Positions 57,560 through 64,000 of a DNA stretch of 64,000 nt are shown piece by piece. This stretch comes from JABAYQ01 sp049890095. Its GTDB lineage: Bacteria > Bacteroidota > Bacteroidia > Flavobacteriales > UBA7312. The notes beneath the pieces were generated by a model that searched no databases, had not been told where the DNA came from, and saw only the letters and a program-made list of their open reading frames with translations. Location: the NCBI GenBank assembly GCA_049890095.1, contig JBMHCD010000003.1, positions 1 through 64,000 on the forward strand, in the 5' to 3' direction. The first letter of the stretch is position 1; every line of letters starts with the position of its first letter. Both the position numbers and the translations under genes were made by a program.

Positions 57560-59764
57560 ATGATTAAAAAATTATTTTATGCATGCATTATTTCTTTAGG
57601 CATGCAGGCGAACGCACAAATTCAGGACAGTGTAAAAATCAAGCTTGAAATTGACCAAGTGAACATCAATGCACTTAGAGCATCGCAACAAACACCTATG
57701 TCCTTTACTAACATCAGTAAAGAAGAATTAACCGAACAAAACATTGGTCAAGACATTCCTTATTTACTTTCATTTACTCCATCTGTAGTGACTACATCGG
57801 ATGCAGGAGCAGGTATTGGATATACAGGCTTTAGGGTTAGAGGAACGGATCCAAGTAGAATCAATGTTACAATTGATGGTATTCCTCTCAACGATTCAGA
57901 ATCTCATGGTGTATGGTGGGTAAACATGCCCGACTTTTCTTCTTCAATAGAAAACATACAGATACAAAGAGGGGTAGGAACTTCCACTAATGGAGCTGGA
58001 GCTTTTGGAGCGAGTGTTAATTTAGTAACTAACAAATTACGCACTAAGGCTTATACCACTTCAAGTAATACGATTGGTTCTTACAATACGCTAAAAAATA
58101 ACATTGAATTTGGAACAGGACTTATCAATAACCAATTTACAATGGACGGAAGATTATCTAGAATTAGCTCGGATGGTTATATTGATAGAGCAAGCTCTGA
58201 TTTAAAATCTTTCTATCTTTCTGGAGCATATTATGGTGATAAAGAATCGCTCAAACTAACTGTTTTTTCTGGAAAAGAAATTACTTACCAAGCATGGAAT
58301 GGAGTACCTTTAAATTATCTGAAAATAGATAGTTTGAGAACGTTTAATTCGTATACCTATGATAATGAAGTCGATAACTACGGACAAACTCATTATCATT
58401 TAAATTACTTTAAAGAGCTAAGAGAAAACGAAAAGTTCAATATTGGACTACATTACACAAAAGGAGCAGGATATTTCGAACAATTCAAAGCTGGTGAAGA
58501 TTTAGCGGATTATGGATTAGAAAATATTATTTTAGGTGGAGAAACAATAGAAAGTACAGATCTTATAAGAAGAAGATGGTTAGATAATGATTTTTACGGA
58601 ACTGTATTTTCATACAATAATTCCACTGACACAAAATTTGACTACACAATTGGTGGCGCATGGAATACATACGAGGGTGCTCATTTTGGAGAAATCATAT
58701 GGGCACAATACGCTAGCAATAGCGACATTCGTCAACGTTATTATGATAATGATGCTAGTAAAACGGACTATAATATATATGCAAAAGCATTATATCAATA
58801 TACAAACGACATACTTGTCTATGGAGACTTACAAAAAAGATGGATTGATTATAGTTTTATTGGTAAAGATCAAGATGGATCTGATTTAGACGATAACGCT
58901 ACATTTGACTTTTTCAACCCAAAATTTGGTATAAACTACACGATTAATAAAAATACTAATGCATTTGCATCATTTGCTGTTGCAAATAAAGAACCTAATC
59001 GTTCAGATTTTGTAGATTCCTCTCCTCAAAGCAGACCTGTTCACGAAACCTTGTACGATACAGAAATTGGTTACAAGTTTCAAACCAAAAACTATGCATT
59101 CAGTGTTAATGCTTACTATATGATTTATGAAAACCAATTAATCCTTACCGGACAAATAAATGATGTTGGTGCATACACAAGACAAAATATAGATTATAGC
59201 GAGCGAAAAGGAATTGAACTAGAGGGATCTTTTGTAATTAACAATAAATTGAACTGGGCTGCAAATGCAACTTTTAGTGAAAATAAAATTCCTTATTTTA
59301 TAGAATATGTAGATAACTGGGATACATGGGGACAAGAAGAATTTATTTATAAAAATACGGATATTGCATTTTCTCCAGACCTTATTTGGGCTAGTCGTTT
59401 TGATTATCAACATAACGAACAACTCAAACTACAATTCATTTCAAAATATGTTGGCGACCAATTTATTGACAACACTTCTTCTGAAGAGAGAATGTTGGAA
59501 GCTTACCTAACTCATACTGCTAGAATAACTTTTGATATGAAATCAAAACTATTTAACACTGCTCGTTGGACATTTCAAGTAAACAATCTGCTAGATGCAA
59601 ATTATACAACTAACGCATGGATTTATAGATTTATTTCTGATGGCTACGACCCAAGACCAGATGATCCTTATGTAAATAGTAACAGTCAAAATGGTTATGA
59701 CATGGCAGGATATTTCCCTCAAGCAAAAAGAAACTTTTTAGTAGGACTTACTTTAGGTTTTTAA
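57560..59764 (+). CDS. TonB-dependent receptor, TPP-riboswitch controlled (thiamine uptake)
   Basis: With the ATG at 57560 (MIKKLFYACIISLGMQANAQ signal peptide) the receptor has 734 residues; a frame from 57485 runs through the riboswitch and is not a real start. The plug has NISKEELTEQNIGQDIPYLL, GFRVRGTDPSRINVTIDGIP and IQIQRGVGTSTNGAGAFGASVNL, followed by a 22-strand-sized barrel ending PQAKRNFLVGLTLGF. There is no CarboxypepD_reg domain and no SusD. TPP control strongly suggests import of thiamine or a precursor over the outer membrane, powered by TonB. The inner-membrane step is probably taken by the PnuC-like carrier upstream. Confidence 0.93.
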   Translation: MIKKLFYACIISLGMQANAQIQDSVKIKLEIDQVNINALRASQQTPMSFTNISKEELTEQNIGQDIPYLLSFTPSVVTTSDAGAGIGYTGFRVRGTDPSRINVTIDGIPLNDSESHGVWWVNMPDFSSSIENIQIQRGVGTSTNGAGAFGASVNLVTNKLRTKAYTTSSNTIGSYNTLKNNIEFGTGLINNQFTMDGRLSRISSDGYIDRASSDLKSFYLSGAYYGDKESLKLTVFSGKEITYQAWNGVPLNYLKIDSLRTFNSYTYDNEVDNYGQTHYHLNYFKELRENEKFNIGLHYTKGAGYFEQFKAGEDLADYGLENIILGGETIESTDLIRRRWLDNDFYGTVFSYNNSTDTKFDYTIGGAWNTYEGAHFGEIIWAQYASNSDIRQRYYDNDASKTDYNIYAKALYQYTNDILVYGDLQKRWIDYSFIGKDQDGSDLDDNATFDFFNPKFGINYTINKNTNAFASFAVANKEPNRSDFVDSSPQSRPVHETLYDTEIGYKFQTKNYAFSVNAYYMIYENQLILTGQINDVGAYTRQNIDYSERKGIELEGSFVINNKLNWAANATFSENKIPYFIEYVDNWDTWGQEEFIYKNTDIAFSPDLIWASRFDYQHNEQLKLQFISKYVGDQFIDNTSSEERMLEAYLTHTARITFDMKSKLFNTARWTFQVNNLLDANYTTNAWIYRFISDGYDPRPDDPYVNSNSQNGYDMAGYFPQAKRNFLVGLTLGF

Positions 59765-59779
59765 AAGATATTAATTACT

Positions 59780-59809
59780 AAAAACGCTCCATTAAGGAGC
59801 GTTTTTTTT
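59780..59809. terminator. Bidirectional terminator between the receptor and ribF
   Basis: ACGCTCC pairs with GGAGCGT around a five-base loop, flanked by A and T runs. It ends both the receptor message and the convergent ribF message, whose stop codon lies in the T run. Confidence 0.92.
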
Positions 59810-60728
59810 AGCTATTTAAAATCAAATGCTTGTCTTTTTGAAGTTGATTTTTTAATTGATCCAAAGAATCAAACTGCTTTTCATCTCTTATTCTTTTACT
59901 AAAAAATACTTCAATAGTTTCTTGATACAAATCTCCATCGAAATCAAAAATATGAACTTCTAATTTTTTTTGCTGACCTCCTATAGTAGGATTTATTCCT
60001 ATATTCATCATTGCACCATAACATTCGTTGTTGTGTAGAACGTCCACTTTATACACTCCATTTTTAGGAATTATTTTAAGTGAATCATCCAATTCTAAAT
60101 TAGCTGTAGGGAATTCAATAGTACGTCCAATTTGGCGACCTCTAACAACTTTAGCCTTTAATTTGAATGGATAACCCAAATAATCATTTGCCAAATCCAC
60201 CTCACCATTTTGTAAAGCCTTTCTAATTTTGGTAGAACTAACACTCACATCGTCCAACAACTGCACCGGTATTTCTTCCACCTCAAAACCATACAATGGG
60301 GCGAATTCTTTTAGATGTTCAAAAGATCCTTCTCTATTTCTACCGAAATGATGATCGTAGCCAATCACTAGTTTATGAGTAGAAAGTTGATTTACTAAAA
60401 TATCGCGGACAAACTGTATTGAAGTTGTTCTAGAAAATTCTTTATCAAAAGGATGCACAATTAAATGTTGAACTCCTGCCTTTTCTAGTAACACTTTTTT
60501 TTCTTCCAATGTATTCAGTAACTGCAAACCATGATCGTTGGGGAAAAGCACCATTCGAGGATGTGGAGAAAAAGTTAAAATTACCGATTCTCCATCATTT
60601 TTTTTGGCTATTTCAGTTAGTCTATCAATAATTTTGCGATGTCCAAAATGAACACCATCAAAAGTTCCCGTAGTTACTATTGGTCGTTTTACCGAAGAAA
60701 ATTCGCTGATGTTAGAATAAATTTTCAA
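59808..60728 (-). CDS. ribF: Bifunctional riboflavin kinase/FAD synthetase
   Basis: A 306-residue bifunctional enzyme. The N-terminal FMN adenylyltransferase domain has TTGTFDGVHFGHRKII (HxGH), VILTFSPHPR, HLIVHPFDKEFSR, VIGYDHHFGRNREG and VSSTKIRKAL. The C-terminal riboflavin kinase has VVRGRQIGRTIEFPTANLE (the GxxxxxPTAN motif), PKNGVYKV and GAMMNIGINPTIGG. It makes FMN and then FAD. No FMN riboswitch is visible upstream; the 160 bases before atpD are shared by both divergent genes. Confidence 0.96.
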   Translation of the reverse strand: MKIYSNISEFSSVKRPIVTTGTFDGVHFGHRKIIDRLTEIAKKNDGESVILTFSPHPRMVLFPNDHGLQLLNTLEEKKVLLEKAGVQHLIVHPFDKEFSRTTSIQFVRDILVNQLSTHKLVIGYDHHFGRNREGSFEHLKEFAPLYGFEVEEIPVQLLDDVSVSSTKIRKALQNGEVDLANDYLGYPFKLKAKVVRGRQIGRTIEFPTANLELDDSLKIIPKNGVYKVDVLHNNECYGAMMNIGINPTIGGQQKKLEVHIFDFDGDLYQETIEVFFSKRIRDEKQFDSLDQLKNQLQKDKHLILNS

Positions 60729-60798
60729 TTCTTTTTGTAGCTAAAATAAAATGTTAAAACCTTGTTCAAAAATAGTGATTAATTTATTTATGAAATGA

Positions 60799-60830
60799 TT
60801 GTTATAAACTAAATAAATCGCTTATTTTTG
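60799..60830 (+). promoter_or_regulatory. atpD promoter (TTG-N21-TATTTTTG) with 5' leader hairpin
   Basis: TTG at 60799-60801 and TATTTTTG at 60823-60830 stand 21 bases apart. The predicted start falls just before a hairpin TTTG-TGGT/ACCA-CAAA at 60838-60860 (two-base bulge), which would cap the 5' end of the message some 28 bases ahead of the atpD ATG. Confidence 0.65.
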
Positions 60831-60888
60831 CTGCAAATTTGTGGTATTAAACCACCCAAATAATAACAAAAAATTAAGAAAATCAATC

Positions 60889-62397
60889 ATGTCAAATAAC
60901 ATTGGTAAAATTTCTCAAATCATCGGACCAGTTGTCGATGTAACTTTCGAAAACAGCGAAGCTGGGCTTCCTAACATTTATGACTCATTAGAAATTGCTA
61001 AAGAAGATGGTACTAAGTTAGTACTAGAATGTCAGCAACACATTGGAGAAGACACTGTTCGTGCAATCTCTATGGATTCTACAGATGGACTTAAAAGAGG
61101 TGTTGAGGTAGCTGCTACTGGTGCACCAATCAAAATGCCCATTGGAGAAAATATAAAAGGAAGAGTATTTAACGTTATTGGCGATTCAATTGATGGAATG
61201 GATAACTTGGACAGATCAGAAGGTCTTCCAATTCATAGAGACGCACCTAAATTTGAGGATTTATCTACTTCTACTGAAATATTATTTACTGGTATAAAAG
61301 TAATCGACCTTATTGAACCATATGCTAAAGGAGGTAAAATTGGTTTGTTTGGTGGTGCTGGTGTTGGTAAGACAGTACTTATTCAGGAGTTAATTAACAA
61401 CATTGCAAAAGGACATGGTGGTCTTTCAGTATTTGCTGGTGTTGGTGAGCGTACTCGTGAAGGTAATGACTTATTGAGAGAAATGCTGGAATCTGGCATT
61501 ATAAACTATGGAGACGACTTTTTACACTCTATGGAAGAAGGTGGTTGGGATCTTTCTAAGGTAGATCATTCTAAAATGGAAGAGTCCAAAGCTTCTTTTG
61601 TTTTCGGTCAGATGAATGAACCTCCAGGGGCTAGAGCTCGTGTTGCTCTTTCAGGACTTACTCTAGCAGAATATTTCCGTGATGGCGATGGTCAAGGAAA
61701 AGGAAGAGACGTTTTATTCTTCGTTGATAATATTTTCCGATTTACTCAAGCTGGTTCAGAGGTTTCCGCTCTACTAGGACGTATGCCGTCTGCTGTAGGT
61801 TACCAACCAACATTAGCAACAGAAATGGGAACTATGCAAGAACGAATTACTTCTACTAAAAATGGATCTATTACATCGGTACAAGCGGTTTATGTACCTG
61901 CCGATGACTTAACTGACCCTGCTCCAGCTACAACTTTTGCTCACTTAGATGCAACAACGGTACTTTCTAGAAAAATTGCTGAGCTAGGAATCTATCCTGC
62001 GGTAGATCCATTAGATTCTACTTCAAGAATTCTTACTCCGGAAATTGTAGGTGAAGAACACTATACTTGTGCTCAAAGAGTAAAGGTTTTATTACAGCGT
62101 TACAAAGAGTTACAAGATATTATTGCTATCTTAGGTATGGAAGAATTATCTGATGAAGACAAACTTGCTGTAGCAAGAGCAAGACGTGTTCAACGTTTTC
62201 TATCACAACCATTCCACGTAGCAGAACAATTTACTGGACTTAAGGGAGTTTTAGTTGATATTCAGGATACTATCAAAGGGTTTAATATGATTATGGACGG
62301 TGAGTTAGACCACCTTCCTGAAGCAGCTTTTAACCTTGTTGGTTCTATCGAAGAAGCTATTGAGAAGGGTGACAAAATGTTAGCAGAATCTAAATAA
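60889..62397 (+). CDS. atpD: F0F1 ATP synthase subunit beta
   Basis: From the ATG at 60889 the protein has 502 residues (the frame from 60841 adds 16 residues from the leader). Markers: GPVVDVTFENSEAGLPNIY, the P-loop GGAGVGKTVLIQELI, GVGERTREGNDLLREM (catalytic glutamate), DNIFRFTQAGSEVSALLGRMPSAVGYQPTL and DELSEEDK-like EELSDEDKLAVARARRVQRFLSQPF. An insertion around residues 210-230 (YGDDFLHSMEEGGWDLSK) is seen in Bacteroidota beta subunits. It forms the catalytic sites of F1. Only atpC follows; the other atp genes are elsewhere, as usual in this phylum. Confidence 0.97.
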   Translation: MSNNIGKISQIIGPVVDVTFENSEAGLPNIYDSLEIAKEDGTKLVLECQQHIGEDTVRAISMDSTDGLKRGVEVAATGAPIKMPIGENIKGRVFNVIGDSIDGMDNLDRSEGLPIHRDAPKFEDLSTSTEILFTGIKVIDLIEPYAKGGKIGLFGGAGVGKTVLIQELINNIAKGHGGLSVFAGVGERTREGNDLLREMLESGIINYGDDFLHSMEEGGWDLSKVDHSKMEESKASFVFGQMNEPPGARARVALSGLTLAEYFRDGDGQGKGRDVLFFVDNIFRFTQAGSEVSALLGRMPSAVGYQPTLATEMGTMQERITSTKNGSITSVQAVYVPADDLTDPAPATTFAHLDATTVLSRKIAELGIYPAVDPLDSTSRILTPEIVGEEHYTCAQRVKVLLQRYKELQDIIAILGMEELSDEDKLAVARARRVQRFLSQPFHVAEQFTGLKGVLVDIQDTIKGFNMIMDGELDHLPEAAFNLVGSIEEAIEKGDKMLAESK

Positions 62398-62405
62398 TTT
62401 TAAAA

Positions 62406-62642
62406 ATGTTGTTAGAAATTATTACTCCAGAAAGTAAAGTTTATGAGGGAGAAGTAAAATCTGTTCAATTCCCTGGAACAGACGGCAGCTTTGAAATCCT
62501 TAACCAACACGCTCCTATTATTTCCTCCTTAACTAAAGGAAGTATAAGAGTAATTGATCAAAAAGACGAAACTTCTAATTTTGATATTAGTGGAGGTGTT
62601 ATCGAAATGCAAAACAATAAAATTATTGTTTTAGCGGAATAA
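62406..62642 (+). CDS. atpC: F0F1 ATP synthase subunit epsilon, short form
   Basis: A 78-residue epsilon subunit starting 8 bases after atpD. It consists only of the N-terminal beta-sandwich (LEIITPESKVYEGEVKSVQFPGTDGSFEILNQHAPIISSL, then ISGGVIEMQNNKIIVLAE). The C-terminal two-helix domain of other epsilon subunits, which can brake ATP hydrolysis, is missing; typical full-length proteins have about 130 residues. The short form is frequent in Bacteroidota, so this is a clade feature rather than a truncation. Confidence 0.93.
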   Translation: MLLEIITPESKVYEGEVKSVQFPGTDGSFEILNQHAPIISSLTKGSIRVIDQKDETSNFDISGGVIEMQNNKIIVLAE

Positions 62643-62667
62643 AGACTACAACATATTGAATAATCTA

Positions 62668-62701
62668 AAAAAGAAGATATTTTAAGATATCTTCTTTTTT
62701 T
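62668..62701 (+). terminator. Rho-independent terminator after atpC
   Basis: GAAGATAT and ATATCTTC pair around TTTAAG and are extended by A/T pairs with a run of seven T. It closes the atpD-atpC operon. Confidence 0.92.
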
Positions 62702-62756
62702 GTTATATTCACAAAAATACTTAAGTCATCAGAATTAAATTTCTTAAAAAAAAGTC

Positions 62757-63278
62757 ATGAAAAATTTATTCTATATCATCATCATTTCCTTATTACATAA
62801 TTTTGGAAAAGCTCAAACTGCTAATGAATTTTTTGCAATACACCAATTCAATAACATGGCAGCTATAAATTCAGTAACTAGTCCGGTTGAAGATTCGCAT
62901 GCCTACGACCGAATTGGCAGCTATTTCAATCTTTCTCATGGAGGATATTATAATTTAAATAATTTTAGCCCTATTGCAGAAATAGAAGAACCTCAACACC
63001 CTATTTTCAACAATGTATTTGGCTCTGTTGACTCTATATTTTCAGAATATTGGGTTGGCCATTATGAACATCCACTACCATCAGATTTTACAAGCCTGGC
63101 AACTGATTCAGGCTTAACGACTGCTAACTCTGTAATTGTATCCTATAATAATGGTAAAGCAATTTTTCTTACAGATCATGGATTTTGTTCAAGTACATTT
63201 ATGAATAATGGAGGAAACATTTCTACACAAACAGAAATTTTTTGGGCTAATTTATTGTCATGGGCTTTACAAAAATAA
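62757..63278 (+). CDS. Secreted protein of unknown function
   Basis: A 173-residue protein with signal peptide MKNLFYIIIISLLHNFGKAQ. The mature part is beta-rich with no repeats and no sorting domain. The C-terminal third (SVIVSYNNGKAIFLTDHGFCSSTFMNNGG ... TEIFWANLLSWALQK) resembles the end of ThuA- or DUF4350-like glutamine amidotransferase-fold proteins, where G-x-x-x-x-x-D-H precedes W-x-N-L-L-x-W, but the rest of that fold is not evident. It stands alone between the atp terminator and bioF. I do not recognise it with certainty. Confidence 0.6.
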   Translation: MKNLFYIIIISLLHNFGKAQTANEFFAIHQFNNMAAINSVTSPVEDSHAYDRIGSYFNLSHGGYYNLNNFSPIAEIEEPQHPIFNNVFGSVDSIFSEYWVGHYEHPLPSDFTSLATDSGLTTANSVIVSYNNGKAIFLTDHGFCSSTFMNNGGNISTQTEIFWANLLSWALQK

Positions 63279-63351
63279 AAGCCAATTTTACAACCCAATA
63301 TTAACAAAATCTGAATCTCAATAGTGTTTTTGTAGTATATTTGGATTGATT

Positions 63352-64000
63352 ATGCTAGAAAAAAAATTAATTCAAATACTAAAAAAAAGAGAGCAAGAAA
63401 ATGCTCTCAGAAGCCTGACTCTTACGACAAATAGAGTCGATTTTTTTTCTAATGACTACCTTGGTTTTTCTAAAAAAAAATGGGTTTCAACTCTAAGTAA
63501 CGGTTCTACCGGCAGTAGGTTGCTAAGTGGGAATAGTCAAATTCATATCGATTGTGAAAACTTTTTATCCAATTTTTACCAAACAGAATCTGCCCTATTG
63601 TTCCAATCTGGATATGACGCAAACCTTGGTTTTTTTTCTTGTGTACCACAAAAAAATGATACGATTATTTATGATGAACTTTGTCATGCTTCCATTCGCG
63701 ATGGAATGCGGTTAGGTAAAGCTAGAAATTTTAGTTTCCGACATAATGATTTAGACCATTTAAACGAAAAGATAAATCAAGCTACTGGCAATTGTTTTGT
63801 AGTGGTTGAAAGTGTTTATTCTATGGATGGAGACTTTTCTCCATTAAATGAAATTTCAAAACTATGTCAACAAAAGGGTGCTAATTTAGTAATTGATGAA
63901 GCACATGCTAGTGGTATTTTTGGACCGATGGGTCAAGGAATAGGCTATGATATTCCTAGTTTTGCTCGTATTCATACCTTTGGAAAAGCCTTTGGTTGTC
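63352..64000 (+). CDS. bioF: 8-amino-7-oxononanoate synthase-like aminotransferase (partial, cut by window end)
   Basis: An open frame from the ATG at 63352 continues past the window edge; 216 residues are visible. It has the alpha-oxoamine synthase order: LEKKLIQILKKREQENALRS, VDFFSNDYLGFSKKK, GSTGSRLLSGNSQIHIDCE, ESALLFQSGYDANLGFFS, DELCHASIRDGMRLGKA, VVVESVYSMDGDFSPL, NLVIDEAHASGIFGPMGQG and, at the edge, HTFGKAFGC, whose lysine (about K212) should bind PLP. BioF joins pimeloyl-ACP/CoA with alanine in biotin synthesis; KBL and related enzymes share these motifs, but the short N-terminus and STGSRLLSG favour BioF. TATATTTG at 63336-63343 is a possible -7 box. No stop is seen. Confidence 0.88.
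   Translation, partial: MLEKKLIQILKKREQENALRSLTLTTNRVDFFSNDYLGFSKKKWVSTLSNGSTGSRLLSGNSQIHIDCENFLSNFYQTESALLFQSGYDANLGFFSCVPQKNDTIIYDELCHASIRDGMRLGKARNFSFRHNDLDHLNEKINQATGNCFVVVESVYSMDGDFSPLNEISKLCQQKGANLVIDEAHASGIFGPMGQGIGYDIPSFARIHTFGKAFGC

Noticed and set aside
63527..63715. A small 62-residue frame
   Set aside because: It is an out-of-frame shadow of the bioF-like gene, which runs through to the window edge.
1..64000. CRISPR arrays, insertion sequences, prophage or integron features
   Set aside because: I saw no regularly spaced repeats, transposase, phage structural genes or attachment duplications; the only recombinase is the housekeeping Xer protein.

Overview
The window is a stretch of chromosome from a low-GC member of the Bacteroidota, most likely a marine Flavobacteriales bacterium; I cannot place it to genus. 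Reasons: a fused secDF, the hpf-xerC-rpsU block, Bacteroidota-type promoters (TAnnTTTG, sometimes with TTG about 20 bases upstream), TonB-dependent receptors with carboxypeptidase-like N-terminal domains, PorV/PorQ and PorE-like proteins, and several secreted proteins with type IX secretion (T9SS) or gliding-type C-terminal domains. Genes are tightly packed and no gene-free stretch exceeds 300 bases. I see no insertion sequence, prophage or CRISPR array.

Region by region. 22-10338 is a long minus-strand run: tRNA-Thr, hpf, xerC, rpsU, an acyl-CoA dehydrogenase, apt, a broken comEA-like gene, an alanine/sodium symporter, an SDR reductase, two small PspC proteins, the C-terminal stub of a DUF2851 protein, pyrF, prfA and purM. 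10399-17845 holds a PorE-like OmpA protein, a type II glutamine synthetase with a palindromic candidate operator, a Na+/Ca2+ exchanger, tatA and secDF. 17997-23792 holds two secreted surface proteins around mdh. 23842-30610 holds gyrB and a TPR protein coupled to an outer-membrane barrel. 30760-34828 holds ftsE, two glycosyltransferases, murB and tRNA-Leu. 34963-42088 holds a flavin reductase/DUF3127/AtoE operon, a flippase/GT2/ABC-permease operon, ruvC, a HIT protein and greA. 42163-51031 is a three-gene operon: TonB-dependent receptor, a secreted protein of about 1370 residues, and a PorV/PorQ-type barrel. 51159-55321 holds a Rieske-like lipoprotein without its metal ligands, a T9SS-exported PKD protein, ahcY and a phosphopantetheinyl transferase.

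The most coherent system is at 55336-59764: a bacterial GGGP synthase, then a thiamine-binding DUF77 protein, a PnuC-family transporter and a NadR-like kinase with overlapping ends, followed by a TPP riboswitch in front of a TonB-dependent receptor. Together they read as a thiamine (or thiamine-precursor) uptake and trapping route: receptor across the outer membrane, PnuC-type permease across the inner membrane, kinase to trap, riboswitch to sense TPP. The window closes with ribF, atpD-atpC (with a short epsilon subunit), a secreted unknown, and the 5' two thirds or less of a bioF-like gene cut by the window edge.

The other points that stand out are two decayed genes in one operon (comEA-like, DUF2851), an 18-bp perfect inverted repeat over a start codon, and at least six genes whose promoter -7 box ends 3-6 bases before the ATG, suggesting leaderless or nearly leaderless mRNAs.
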